Part shown: positions 1 through 11,777 of the stretch, in pieces
How the letters are laid out: each line of letters begins with the position of its first letter
Numbering within the stretch: the first letter of the stretch is position 1
Assembly: GCA_003427395.1 (NCBI GenBank)
Contig: BFEA01000803.1
Span: 124,724-188,723 of the forward strand
Direction of reading: 5' to 3'
Source: Chara braunii
Taxonomy: Eukaryota; Streptophyta; Charophyceae; Charales; Characeae
DNA: 64,000 nucleotides
Position numbers and translations under genes: made by a program
Notes under the pieces: generated by a model
Seen by the model: only the letters and a program-made list of their open reading frames with translations
Database searches by the model: none
Told to the model about the DNA's origin: nothing

Positions 1-113
1 ACTTAGAGGAAGAAGGGCAGAAGAAGAATGGTTCAGTCTCTCAGATACAAGAGAGGTGCACTCAAACTCGCAAGAGAGGGCCTTGATATCTTCAATCGCC
101 TGAGGGCCTCGCA
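1..113 (+). repeat. R1 module, 3' end only (truncated by window edge)
   Basis: The text from the first base through the 'cgcctgagggcc' block closely matches the right-hand ends of the R1 copies at about 22870-22980 and 44470-44590 (shared landmarks: 'agaagggcag', 'actcgcaagagagggcc', 'cttcaatcgcctgaggg'). Only the last hundred or so bases of R1 lie inside the window. As at 22980, it runs directly into an R5 module. The short ORF that starts at 114 is incidental. Confidence 0.75.
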
Positions 114-3100
114 ATGGCGGCCAAACGTAACCGCTTGGTCAACTCTTCAGGTCAACCACTAAAACCAAGCTTCCAAAGACTTCCTCAGACCGCCGCACCA
201 ACCCCCTATCTGCCCGGTCTGTACCTCGTTAAGTCCCAACACCCTTCCTCAGCCCGCTCGCGGCCGCACAGCAGCGATGTAAACAGTCCTGTGACGCAAC
301 AACCCTTACTTTGGCAGCATTCAAACATCAACGACCATAGTTGTTACCGTTTGCAGTAACCCAACGCCAGACAACCATTTTCCAAACACCGCCGCAGCCC
401 ATGGTAGGCTCAACAATCGCTGCCGCAGTACCGCAGTCAAGCTGGACGTGGCGGCTCTTTGTGACCGCCTAATAGGCAATAACTCGGTCCCCATTGATTT
501 AATGGAGCAGCGCTAGCCCCCTTGACCGATGTCCGCGTGAGATTCCCGCTCGTGGTCTGCAGCTTCCTACTCCGCTGGCCAAATAGTCCGCTGGCCGGTG
601 ATAACTCCTAACTGTTAGCCTTAAATCACCCCTTTTGCCCGGTTGAGTAGCCTACCGGCTAGCTACGGAGCTTACCAACTTTCTGTCCGCTTTAGTGGGC
701 ATGACTGGGCTCCGTCCAACAGTTAGATCCGTCCCCACGTGGCTGGCCTCTCCCCGCCGTCACTGATAGGATGGGCAGCGCACACACCTGCAGGTAAGCT
801 TTACCCCTTTACGGTCACCCCTTCGCTCCTTCTCCCGATGACTTGGTGGACGGGCGACGTATCGACCGAGTAAGGAAAACTGAATAAATCTCCTCTTAAC
901 ACCTAGCTAACTTCATCCTCCCCCCATGTCCGTTCTTCCCGCAGAAGGAGGCTGCTTTCGCCGGCCCGTCGAGCAACGCACTTGGCGACAGGTAAATCCC
1001 CGGCCCCACTGCTGCCCTTCTTCCGGTGCTCCTGCCCGACTTCGCTAGCCAACAGGTGAGCTTCCGACCCCGCCGCCCGAGCTCGCACCTCTTCGACCGG
1101 TACGACGAGAAGACTCTAATGAACCCCTCGCAGAAAGTCGTCCGGGTACGTGCGACCCTTTCCACTTCTCTCTTACTTGCCCTCTCTCACCTCACACGCT
1201 CCTCCCTCCACTAACTTTTAGCTTTCACCATCCTACCCTCGAAGCTGACATAGTCATCAAGATCGTCCTATCAACCCTCCATCCCGGGCTTTACCGTACT
1301 CGATTCCGTTACGAATCGTGTGGTATCCCGGCCTACCCCCTCACCTTACCTCCCCTCACGCCATGCTTTCGCGCAGCTGCCGTTGTCCACACCGACCCAG
1401 CCGTGCATCTGACTCCGGATCCAACTCCGTCGCCGCACTCGCGGTGTCGTAAGACCCCAATTTCGACCCCCTCCCCGCTCGAGTTCGTCAGGAGTCGGGA
1501 GGTTTCAGCGTTTTTCTGCCCTCCCGTCTATGCTCACTCCTACCGTGGCTAGTTCCTCCTNNGTATGCACCTGCGCGGTTCTCCCGTCCCGGTTCGTCCT
1601 ACTCTCACCACCTCGTCGGCCTCATACTNTGGCCCGCCACCTGCGGCGCACCACCCCGGCCCCCGAACGCACCCGGCGCCTGCCTCCGCCCGGGTCCAAC
1701 CTCCCGGTAGTAGCCCGTTGTTTCCTAGCCCGCCTGTCCTTCACTCCCAACCTACCTCTTCTCTTCACCCGAACTCTTCGACGGGCACCGTGGTACACAA
1801 CTCCTATTTCACCATAGCCACGCGCAGTCTTCCTTCTTCTTCCCTCTCCTCCTACTACCCTACCGCCGTGCTTAACACCGTCATACAAGTCGCCCGGGGT
1901 AAAAAAAATCCGAAGTGCCTCCTTCCCTGCCCAGTTTCGTCACAGAACGGGCGGGTTGCGACTCCTATCCCTCTTCCACTTTCCGCCATCTCCTGCCTTT
2001 CAACCCATGTTGACGTCCGCCCAATATCCTACCCGTACCTAACGCACCGCACTCGGAATAGCGCACTCCGGCCTTGTCACGCAACGCACGGACCGAGAAA
2101 GAGAGTACGAGAAACAGTCACCCGAGCGACTTTAAAACTGAAGAAAAACCAATTCCGCCTACCCCGTATATACCTGTCCGCATCTACCAGTATCTGGCTC
2201 AAATCAATGCCAGATTCACTTCCCTCTTGCGCAGGGGTCGTGCTAATTTCCTTTGTATCATTCCAAGTTTTGGCGGATGTCCCGAAGGACCTCGGTCGTG
2301 GCCACGCCCCGCGCCCCCTCGCAACCCGATGCTTTAGAGCCACCCAGCCTCGCGGGCCTGTGCACGGATCTGGCCCTCCTTCGAGGGCGGGTTAAGACAG
2401 ACACCCCCACCGTATACCACAGGCCTTAGCAGTGACAAGCACCCCGGGTCCGCTAGCCCCCCACCTTGTTTTAACGGATACCCCGAAGGGCTAGCCACAG
2501 TAGTGTCACACCCGCGGCCCTTCAAGACCCGAGCACCCAACCACACTACCGCAAAAATAATAAGAACGAAAATAATATAATAACATACATAAAACGAAAA
2601 AAATCCTAAACCAGGGGCGGGAACCGCCGGTACCCCCGGTTCCCGTAGGCCAGGTCCGTCGCTCGCGCCTACTAGCAAAACCAAGGGGGAATTGCCTCGT
2701 CAGGCCCTCAACCCGTTCAGTTTTCTTCATGACGCTCCGCCGCTGCCACACCGATGCCCGCCGACCTCGATCCTGAAACCTCCGTAGCAATAGTCCAACA
2801 ACGTAACCTATAGGGCAAATGAGCGCGGACCTCAATATGAAGTGGTGTCGCGCCACGCCCCGGCCTGGGAGCCACAGCCTAGGCCTTCCTTGCCTACTGC
2901 TGCCGGCATGCCAACATGAGGTACCCGCGCCAGCCCGCTTGGACCGCGCCGTGGCCGCCCCGTGCACCCACTGGCGTGCCCACCGTCGATTGTGCATGCC
3001 AACCCAAAAGCGAGCTCTCGTCCGCTAAATAAGGTCGTAGCATGGTCCATGTCGGTCAACTAAGTCGGCCGCTCACTCAATCAGAAAAATCACACGCGCG

Positions 3101-3254
3101 GCTTAAAACTGCGCGCCCAGATACCCTCTAACCTTAGTCAGGACGGGTCCCGGACGCAGCCGTACCTCGCCCGACTTATACCGACCAAGCCCATTCTTTT
3201 TTCTGTCACTTGCAAAAACCAGGGCGGATACCCTTGTAAGGGTATTCGCGCCGA
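114..3254 (+). repeat. R5 module, diverged copy 1
   Basis: The beginning ('caatggcggcc', then 'ttggtcaactcttcaggtcaa') and the end ('ctgtcacttgcaaaaacc' followed by the palindromic motif) match the two better-preserved R5 copies at 22981-26820 and 54830-58640. The middle is much more diverged and only short stretches can be aligned by eye, for example the 'acgggcgggttgcgactcctatcc' region near 1945. Ambiguous bases occur at 1561-1562 and 1629. Two donor-like sites are seen on the plus strand near 788 (CAGGTAAGC) and 1052 (CAGGTGAGC). The longest open frame, 276 codons at 1565-2395, is Pro/Ser-rich, contains undetermined bases and resembles no protein family. I do not call a gene here. Confidence 0.6.
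3226..3254 (-). repeat. Palindromic module-end motif (TGTCGG type), copy 1
   Basis: On the minus strand this reads a degenerate TGTCGG (here TTTCGG), then a spacer, then AATACCCTTACAAGGGTAT. The same motif stands at the edges of R4, R5 and the module after R6 elsewhere in the window. The palindromic core lies where R5 ends and R6 begins. Starting with TG, it resembles the terminus of an LTR, but no matching CA end with a target duplication was found. Confidence 0.7.
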
Positions 3255-5300
3255 AAGCCTGCCGGACTATATTAAGCGACGTCCCCGTCGCTACGCCAAA
3301 TCAGAAGCTATAAATTCATCCATACTCCAAATGCTGACGAGAATGAAACCAATCCGATTAGCCAACAGACTCAGGGTTGAGGCCTCCAACACTCCATGCC
3401 GACATAACTATATGCTGTCAGGGTTTCAACCTGGGTCTCCAGTGTCCTGGCGCTAGGACGCAGGGGTATTACTCATCAATACTACAGCATAAGTTCCACA
3501 GGCCACCTCAAACCGCCTTCTCCCCTTCGTCCTAAACAAACGCCGACTTTTCGTTGGGTGTCCCAGTTAGACTCTCTCTCGCAAGCAGAGTCATACGGGG
3601 ATGCGGACCTTAGACGAGACCTTAGAAGGCACTCTCGCCTTCCTCGCAAAAATCCTCGCAATCAACATATATATATATATATAAATCTCCTCTCATCCCT
3701 TTCTGCAGCCTAGTACAGAAACGCTCGGTCTCCATCCTGGTCCACCATAGTCTGGTTGATCGAGCCAGATCTACGACCTACCGCATTGTTATCTTAGCGG
3801 TGGTCCCTTCGTTGGTTACGCAACGATAGGTTTTCTCCTGATAGGCATTCAATCAGGGCGCCCAAACGACTCGACTCGTATCCCCTGCCATTCCACCAGA
3901 GTAATTTCTTTGGGGCGTGCATAACCTCTTAAACTCTTACTCTGTTGGTAGACGTGGGCCCGCAGCCAGGTTGTGCTGGCTTGCAGCCATCCAATAGGGG
4001 TTGCGCCCTGAAGGTGCTAACCTTTACCGTTTAGCTTGGTATTCCCTAATATGCCTTGGGATTAACACAGGTGCCTAGACGGTGCGTCACAAAACAAACT
4101 CACAGGGCCACTGCGGGACAACGCAGGGCCCCTTCTCACAATCACAAACAATTTCACCGCTAGACTCACACGAGGCCGTGGCCTACTGACTTGATCAGAG
4201 ACAGCAGACCACACATCCCATGACATCTTTATGCAATGACTTGCGACCTTCTCAGTTCCACCAATGATTCCAACTCGTAACCCTGGTTCCTCTCGTCAGA
4301 CTTTATCATTCAAACATTGCTTACCATGTCCTTAAATCTATCACCCATTTTTCACATGAAGGGGGTCTCTCCTAACAGGTCTCCCAACCACCCCTGTCTT
4401 TACAGGATGGACTATCACGTGACCTGGGTTACACTGCAGTCAATAAACAACATCCCCACCTTCCATAATCCGAGGGGTCTCAATTATAGAACAACTTAAC
4501 TGAGGGGCCTTCTTATGGGCCGTCTCCCCAACTTAAACGCAAAACAACTCAAACTAAGGGGCCAACTTATGGGTCCCCTTCACAGCTCAGCCATAAACAT
4601 CCGGCACGGTAAGCATCCGAGCCTTATAGGCTCGCAAGACCCCTCAGGGTCCTCATGCATCTGTCACAAAAACCGACCGCGCTGCCTCCTCTTATACTCG
4701 GCCGTTCCGCCCGCCCATGGGCAAGCCGCACGAGTATACCGAAGAGTAGACGACAATCACAATCACACAATACACATACATGAGATGTATCCCACACATC
4801 TCTCACACAAAGCCCTCATTCATTGGGATAAAGCCACACGTGTGAGAGTGATCGTGATCGTGACAATAATAAGTCCCACAGAGTCTGGAATCAAAGATAT
4901 ACTCGGGAGCAAAATATCTCCCTGGAGTCTCAATACGATACTAAACTCAAACCCTCAACACACAACTCGTAAGGTGTATTTGGGAACAAAATGCCTGCCC
5001 CGAAAACACTCAAATACTCACTCCACCGTCTCACTCCGCAGGATAACTCACGTCCCAAGTGTCATGGACTCTCAGAACCTACTCAAAGATACAAATAAGA
5101 GTATCTGAATCACACAACTGAAAATGCAAGTCACATATGTCGTAGATATCATACAACTAAGTCTCATCCTCTAGACCGTATCACATATAAAGCTCGAACC
5201 GATCACACACCGCCACCTATGTATACACGACTAGACGGGACTCGCCTGACTAACTCAGAGTATGTACACCCCTATCACGACCTCTGCGTACAGAGGAACT
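3255..5300 (+). repeat. R6 module, copy 1
   Basis: About 2 kb alignable with 26840-29136. Shared landmarks are 'ttaagcgacgtccccgtcgct' (3273), the tRNA-like block near 3411, 'cttatgggtccccttcacag' (4567) and 'gtgagagtgatcgtgatcgtga' (4841). It holds a short AT microsatellite at 3667-3684. A short direct repeat ('aggggcc..cttatgggyc') occurs twice at about 4503 and 4558. Small ORFs here (for example 4515-5108) have no recognisable domains and are not conserved as frames in the second copy, so I see no gene. The right edge, next to the stop codon of the retrotransposon ORF at 5333, is uncertain by some tens of bases. Confidence 0.7.
3411..3466 (-). pseudogene. tRNA-like relic (tRNA-Glu-like 3' half) in R6
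   Basis: Read on the minus strand, the block contains 'GGAGACCCAGGTTGAAACCC', which matches the variable region, T stem and B box of a tRNA of the Glu type (family pattern GAGACCCGGGTTCRANNCC). An upstream 'GTCCTAGCGCCAGGACACT' looks like a D arm, with most of the anticodon arm missing. It is kept in the second R6 copy at 27010-27062. Without an anticodon arm it cannot be a working tRNA. A tRNA-derived SINE fossil or captured promoter is likeliest. Confidence 0.5.
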
Positions 5301-5332
5301 CTAATCCTACTGTCATATAGATGGACCAGCCC

Positions 5333-8219
5333 CTACTCACTCATAGCCTCCTGGTTTTGTCTATATAACTGTGCCCTACCCCCATCTGGAGCCCGCTCTT
5401 CCACTCGCCCTTGCCTGTCGTACATTCTCCCACCACTCTTTGTTACTCTCCTAGCCGCCTTGTCCTTAAGGAACTTCTGGCATTCAAGAGCTCTACGTAC
5501 GTCGTCCTTGCAGAAGAAGCACTGATCGTCTGATCTCCCTCAACACCTCCTCTTCTTCTTCTGGGACCCAGGCAACGGCGGTGTCTCGGTAGTTTCCCCG
5601 CTCATCTCATGGCTTTGGGGCATACTCCATGACTCTGCCGGCCCCGCCTCCATCATCTGGGTACTCGGCCCTTCTAGCGCCTCACCTCCCTCGGGCCGGT
5701 ACGCTGGAGTGTCCAATCTCAGTGGCCTACCCTCGCGGACTCCTCCCATCGCAGCCGCCTCCTCGTCCCTATGCCGGTCAGAGGGCTGGGGAGTCACGGC
5801 AGTCGCTGGCTCGCTCATAACTTCTTGCTGCTGCTCTGAGATGTGCTCTCCTGAGTCAGCTCCAGTAGCCCAAGAGCCTAACTGTGTCCTCAACTCCCCT
5901 ATCTCTGGCACACGCTCTGGGGTCTTCTGTCTCTGATGCTCTCCTGACGGCATGTCCAACTCCATAGCTGCCACTAACATATCCAGTCGAGATGCCGCTC
6001 CCCCCATTGCCTCTGGCTCAGTGGATGCTGCTACTCTCACAAGGGCACCCTCCTACACCTCCAAAAGGATCGTAGGGGACTCCTCTGTGGGGCCCCCTTC
6101 CTCCACTGGAGGTTGGGGTCCCTGCGCCGGCTCGCCCTCAGGGATCTCAATCGTTATAGGGGTGGCCTGCTGCGAGGCCAACTCCGTGGGAGTCCTGAAG
6201 CTGAACCTCCTCTCCTTGGCCTCCCGCCTCGCTGCCACCTCTGCTGGGTCCAGGAATACCTTCCCCATTCCCTCTTGCTGTGGTGTCTCCGTCGTTCCTT
6301 CCTGGCCAAAGAGCCCCTGTACCTTCTTCCCCTGGATACCATACCGACTCTGCTCCGTCCAGTCGACCACCTTAGTGGTCGAGAGCCTTTCTACTATTGC
6401 CGCCATGTCCTGAAGCCTCTTCTCCCACTCCGCCTCCTTAGCTTCCATGCGGGTCCTCCACGCCTCGTTCTCTGCCCTCTCTTCCGCCAACTGGGAGGAC
6501 AACTGCCCCACTTCTAACCTCGAGGTCGCCAACTCATCGTTGAGCATGGAGTACTGCTGGAAGGACGAGATTGCCACCTCACCTATCCTCCTGTCTGTAC
6601 GCTCCATCTCCATCCTGGCGGCTAAAAATCCCATGTCCTCTGTCTCTCGTGCCTCGTCCAATCTTGCACTCCCCTGTCCTACCTCTTGCGACCTCAGGCG
6701 AGCCGCATCCCTCTCGCTCTCATAGCTGGCCCAAGCCTCACTAATCCTCTGCTCGCTCGTCGGAGGGTCAATTGGCGGCTTTGGCGCTTCTCCTGAGGCC
6801 TTCATCCTAAGCTTTTCCTGGTATAGCTCTTCGAGGTGTACCTGCACCCTCGCGTGCTTCTCTTCTTTCGTCTCCCCCGGTGGCCTCCCTGTCCTCGCCT
6901 CGTGACCCTCTCGCAATGGATCCCCCTCACTTGTCCCCTCCTCTGCGGGTGGCGGCCCTGGCGGAGGCTCCCCGGATGTCAGCACCTCCACATCCATGCG
7001 TGCACCGGTAGACTCAGTTAGTTGCGGCGCCACAGTAGTAGGTGCCCTCGCCCTCTCGCCCCCCTCTGGCTTCGCCTGCGTCAGGGGTGGCGTAGTAGCT
7101 TCCGGTGAGGGCCCCAACATCTCCTCGCTGTTCGGCTCAGGAATTCCTTCAGGCCAATACTGCCGCGCCTATTCTGGAATCGGGGTAGGAGGAGGGGTAT
7201 CATCCCCAACAGTGATAACCCCCTCAGTCTGCGGCTCCTCGGGTTCGCGAGACCCCGCCTCAGGCCCCGACTCATGTGGCTCGTCTCTGGCTCATCCTCC
7301 ATTGGCTCATACCGTGTCGGTCCGCTCTGGTCCGCTCCCCGCTGTGACGCCCCCCACTGGGACGCATCGAGATGAGCCTCCAACCTATCGAGCGGCGTCC
7401 TCAAGGGCACCGCCCCTCCCCCCCTGGTAACGTCGGCGACGGGCTCCGTAGATCACTGCCCGTGATTCGGCGAAACTCCACCTGCTCGAGCCCATAGGTA
7501 GGGGGTAGCTTCGCCACCTGAGCTGGCCCCGCGGCCTGAACTGGCTCCACCGCCTCGGCGGCCTCTGTTGGCCCCTCTCGCTGTGCCAAGGCCTTTCGGC
7601 CCCCTGTGGCCGTAATGGCCCCTCTCGCCTCTGGGCCCCGTGGCCTCTTACTCCTTTGTCGTCTCTCCACCTTGGGCTCTGGTCTCTCGGGCTCCAGTCA
7701 TTGAAATGCCTGTCTCAACTGGGCCTAGCAGTCCTCCCAGTCGTGTGCCCTGTCCCGGGTCTACCTCGCCAATGACCTCTCTGCCCTCCGTGTCCAGAGG
7801 GGCAGCATCTGCATCCACTCCTCCTGCCCAGTCCCCTGGTCGCGCATATACTGCTCATAGGCCGGGATGAACTCCTCTGCATTGCCTTCCTCCAATCGAA
7901 TAGGCAATCCATCCGGTCCCATCGGCGAAGCCCTCAGCATCTGCATCCTCGCCTCCACATCCTGCCATGTCAACGCCTCCTCTCGAATGTGCGCAATAGG
8001 CTCCTCGAAGCGCCCAACTCCCCTCAGGTGCCGTATCCTCTCCAAGGTAGATCAACCCTCCCGTGTCGCATGTGCCTGGTAGGAGTCCAGAAAAAGCTCT
8101 ATGTTATCGTCGTTGAAGGTAGGCGTAGACTCCCTCCCAGCCGGTCTGCGCGAGTCATCCCCTCCTGATGCTCCCTGAGGCCCCTGTCGTGGTCGCGCGC
8201 CCCTCCCGCCCCTCTGCAT
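5333..8219 (-). pseudogene. Second gag-like ORF downstream of pol (ORF3), decayed
   Basis: The frame starts at an ATG on the minus strand at 8219-8217 and ends at TAG 5333-5335, about 960 codons in all. N-terminal part: a Gly/Arg-rich leader, then a retrotransposon-capsid-like stretch (TFNDDNIELFLDSYQ and following, about residues 30-170). Middle: Pro/Glu-rich linker, then a long charged coiled coil (about 6350-6720). C-terminal part: a basic cluster (KKKRR near 5545) and, beyond the TGA at 5540, a CX2CX4RX4C finger near 5500 with Arg where the zinc-knuckle His should be. Interruptions: TGA 8052, TAG 7761, TAG 7725, TGA 7698, TAG 7169, TAG 6053, TGA 5540, plus two frame changes (about 7400-7430 in a G run, and about 7270-7300). 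The type of gag differs from the gag upstream of pol in the same element. An env-like or accessory structural role is an inference. Confidence 0.65.
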
Positions 8220-8241
8220 GGCCGTCTTCGAAAAGTCAGAC

Positions 8242-8342
8242 CTGCACAACAGGCGAGAGAAAGCAAGCAGGCACACAACAAGGTTAGCCCTCGGTTCATC
8301 AAGTTTTTATAACAATACACACGCCTTTTCCTACTCCCTCAC
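8242..8342 (-). other. Candidate 101-nt spliceosomal intron upstream of ORF3
   Basis: On the minus strand the donor is GACAG|GTGAGG (exon ends at 8343) and the acceptor is a pyrimidine-rich tract ending TTGTGCAG| at 8242, with GGGCTAAC as a possible branch site about 45 bases upstream. The intron lies between the end of pol and the ATG of ORF3 (8219), where a spliced subgenomic leader would be useful. Splice prediction by eye only; not supported by transcripts. Confidence 0.45.
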
Positions 8343-8408
8343 CTGTCCTAACCATAACATGGGATACCTCAAGGACCAGTCTACTCTGAGAAAGGTAGAA
8401 TTCTTTTC

Positions 8409-9640
8409 CTATTCCCTGGCCACGAACTTCTTCAGCTTGGTTCCTGATACCCAATCCTGCCAGCCTGTCCCGTCCAGCTTCTCGATCTGATAGGCCCCAA
8501 ATTCGCCGCATCGCAATATTCTATAGGGGCCCAACCATCTCTTGTCAAACTCCCTCGACCATTGCTTTTCCAAAGAGGAGTCGTATAATAATACGACATC
8601 CCCTACTGCCAATGACTCCTTTCTTACTCGTGCCATCTAGTCCCACCTCATCTTATCTTCCATACGACTCCTCTCCACCTGACCAGCGGCTTCTCGCAAT
8701 CTTTCTTCGACCGCCCCCACTTGCCGCGCCTGAATATCGAGCAGTTCTTCGAAAGACAGGTTTACCTCCAAGTCATGGCACCTCCACGTCTTCATAAAGC
8801 TTTCTATGGGAAAGGTGGCATGCCTCCCGTACCATAGCGTGGTTGACGCGTACTTGGTAGTCCTCTTTACAGTAACATTCTCCACGAAGAACGCTGCCCG
8901 TAGGAACTTCGGCCACTGACCAGGTTTGCCCTCTGTCCACTTAGCCAGGAGATTCGTGATGGTACTGTGCCCCCTCTCCACAGGAGCGTTCGCTTGAGGG
9001 TGTGCGGCCGTAGTATAGTTGGCCACTACGTCGTACCCTGCAAACAACGTCCTCACCTCATTGCAAGTGAACTCTGATCCTCGATCCATCACGAACTCCC
9101 TAACAAAAGGGTATCGCAGGTAATACTCCTCGATGCAGTTCGCCAAAACCGGGTCAGTCTTCGTCCGGATAGCTCGTCCGTCCACAAATCCAGTAAGGTT
9201 ATCCCGTGCATCGAAGATGTAGTTACACCCATTCTCCCCTGCTGGCATGAATAACAGGTCTAGGTGTACGACCGCACCCACTTCCCTTTCTAACCTTGGG
9301 TGTAGGGGTTCTCCTGGCCTTTGCGCTGACCTCTCTTGGCAAGGTATACAGGACCGACAATATTTGATAACCATCGTCAGCATCTCGTCCCAATGGTAGA
9401 GCTCGCTTATTTTCGCGCATGTGGCACCCACTCCTCTGTGCCCCCCTGCTATACCATCGTGTAGGGCCGCTATGATATCAATTTGTCGGTTTCTCCCACA
9501 TACAATCCTCTTGGGGTTCCCGACCTGCCGCTTTATAAACAAGTGGCCGTCTCTTACCACATAGAGGTGTCTCATCTTCTGTGCCTTGACACTCGCATCT
9601 CTATCCCTCATCTCACATGATAGGAGCAACTCCTATTCCC
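8409..9640 (-). pseudogene. Ty3/gypsy integrase (pol C-terminal part), interrupted
   Basis: Integrase inserts element cDNA into host DNA. An HHCC zinc-binding N-terminal domain is visible (LHDG...GGH, then C-x2-C in IPCQ context, about 9300-9500). The catalytic core has Asp in HLDLLF, Asp in VMDRGSEF and Glu in PVERGHST; 35 residues separate the last two, the DD35E spacing of retroviral-type integrases. The C-terminal domain carries a GPY module (RWLGPYRIL, about 8520). No chromodomain follows. In-frame TAG codons at 9633-9635 and 8637-8639 split the frame; the reading frame is the same on both sides of each. The closing stop at 8409 is also TAG, followed by an open frame for about 20 more codons. 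Confidence 0.9.
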
Positions 9641-10640
9641 GGTAGATCCCATCGTACTCCTCCGCCCGAAACGCCTCCTTGATTTCTCCTTCCTCGAATT
9701 CGTCGTTCCGGCTTTCAGGAACCAGAATCTCATTCTCCTCGTGACTGAACGAGCCCTTTCGGTCGAAGTCTCCTTGCAGGAGCGTATTGGTGAGCAGGTG
9801 CATCCCTCCCATTAGCTGCTCATGCTCCTCTACCTCAGTGGGGCCCTCCTCCATTGTCCTTACTTCCTCCATCAGACTATGCGTACCTGCCAACGCCAAC
9901 TTCATCATCCAACCAACATCCTTACTTCCCCATGGATCCTCCTCCTGAAAGGGCTTGAGGACTAACTCTCCCTTCTGCTCGTACCCCTTTGGTGCCAGCC
10001 ATATGGGGTGGCTGACACAACTGGGCACTCGCAGAGACCATTCGTTTATGTGCAGGCGGACGTCCTCCTCTTGGTCCAAAAACCCATCAACTAACGGTGT
10101 GTCTTCTATCGATTCTTCGTCCGATCCGTCCCAGTTGATGCGGCTTAACCCATCTGCCCTGTTCTTGTTCCCTGNGATCCTTTCCAGCTGGAAATTAAAC
10201 ATCCAAATGTAGGTCAACCATCTTGCGACGGTTGGGTCAGATGGAGTATAATTCTTCAGGGAACATGCCAGTGCAGTAGGGTCCACTCTCAAGATGAGCC
10301 TCCTGCCAGAAACATAGTTCCGGAAGGTCCTTAGGCAATGGAGTACCGCCAGCGTCTCCTTCTTGAACTGAGAGTGGTTCCTCTCAGTTGTATTGAGGGT
10401 ACGACTTTCGAATCTTAGCGGCCTCTCCTTCCCCTCAGTATCTGCCTAAATCAGGACTCCTCCCAAGGCAGTTGGCCCAGCGTCCGTCTCAATGACGAAT
10501 GGTCTTTCCTCCATGGCCTGATAGTTTGGCGCTCCCAATACCAAGCCTCCTTCCTTAAACTCTCCCTTCATCCTACCGACCGCCTCTTCCTGGTCTTCGC
10601 CCCAAGCCTATTCTTGATCCTGGCGCACCAGCTTCCTTAA
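9641..10640 (-). pseudogene. Ty3/gypsy RNase H and linker to integrase, interrupted
   Basis: RNase H removes RNA from the RNA/DNA hybrid during reverse transcription. In the pol frame after the stop at 10608 come the conserved TDAG block (about 10490), GGVLI, the ERNHSQ block with its Glu (about 10390), and ADGLSR (about 10150) that ends the domain in this superfamily. A TAG at 10446-10448 falls just after GGVLI, where the family normally has Gln. A further TAG at 10608-10610 separates the domain from the reverse transcriptase. One undetermined base lies at 10175. The acidic linker 9640-10130 has no recognised domain. Confidence 0.85.
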
Positions 10641-11777
10641 ATGCTCCGTCTTCGTGGCAAAGTCTTTCACGAAGCTCCTCCAAAATCCGCACGTCCCAAG
10701 GAAGCTCCTCACATCCGTTATCGAGCGGAAGGGCAACGACCACTCAAGGATCTTGTCTGTCTTTTTTACATCAGGCCTTCGCCCACTCTCATTACAGACA
10801 AAACCTAGAATCGTGGCCTCCCTCATACAATGCTTCGACTTGGGGCCGCTCGCCGTCAGGTTATGTTCGTCCAATAACCCCAGAACCTGATCGATGTCTT
10901 GGACATGCTTCCAGACAAAGCGCCGCACACCGAGCATCACTTTGTCTTCCTCCTTTTCCTTCGGACCCTTGACCGCCAGGTCATCGATATAGGGTTGAGT
11001 GATGTGTGGGCTGACCGTCTGCATGGCTCTGATCATATGCCTTTGCACCATCGCCACTGCATTCGTCCAACCTTGGGGCACCACGTTCATATGAATCAAC
11101 CCTCTGGGAGTGTGCATTGCCGTTACGGGCCTGTCTGGCGGGTATATGGGGAATTGGTCATACCCCGAGTAGAGGTCTATAAGCGAGATTATAGGCCTCC
11201 CTGCGCACAATTCTGACAATGTGTCCGCATTCGGTAATCCTCCCGCGCCCCGCACTGTCACCGCATTTAGCCGCTGCAAGTCCTGCACCCACCTTAGCGT
11301 CCCATTTGGTTTAATAAAACAAAACCAAGGCGACGCGTACGACCCACTGGAATAATCAGCCACGTGCGTCCGCATCTTGCCGTCCAGGAAGTCCACCACC
11401 ATCTTTTCCTCGTCCGGATTGGGGTACCGCGCGCCCCCTAGATTCCATGGCTCATGTGGGACCGTGTGGATCCTGATCATCGGGATCTTGTCCACATCCA
11501 GCCTCCCACGCTCGTCGTCGTTGAATGCATACGCGCGGTGCCTTTTCTTCATCAGCCCCACCATCAACGCCCTCTCCTGGGACGACAGAAAGTCGGGCTC
11601 CCCAATTATCAGCTTCCCCTCATTTTCGTCGTTGATACGACATGGTCCGGCCAACGCGCGCTCCCGCATACGCCGTATCAACCCTCGCTCCCACTCGTAG
11701 TAGGCTTCCTCATCCTCTGTGACGAGCACGAGAATTGGGCGACACTTCTTATCTATGGTCTTGTACCGCCTTTGGGA
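10608..11777 (-). pseudogene. Ty3/gypsy reverse transcriptase
   Basis: Copies element RNA to DNA. Conserved blocks seen in order: KPNGTLRWVQDLQRLN (about 11280), SLIDLYSGYDQ with the first catalytic Asp (about 11170), VPQGWTNA in place of the more usual MPFGLTNA (about 11060), and YIDDLAVKG with the catalytic Asp pair (about 10970). The thumb region follows, with FLGTCGFWRSFV near 10690. The frame is open upstream to at least 11777 and is shifted by one base relative to the protease frame, which stops at TAG 11753-11755. Continuity of sense across a CCC-AAA-GGC run near 11770 suggests a small indel. The frame closes at TAG 10608. Confidence 0.92.

Noticed and set aside
1565-2395. 276-codon ORF as a gene
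   Set aside because: Low-complexity Pro/Ser/Arg composition, undetermined bases inside, overlapping frames on both strands, and lies in the R5 repeat.
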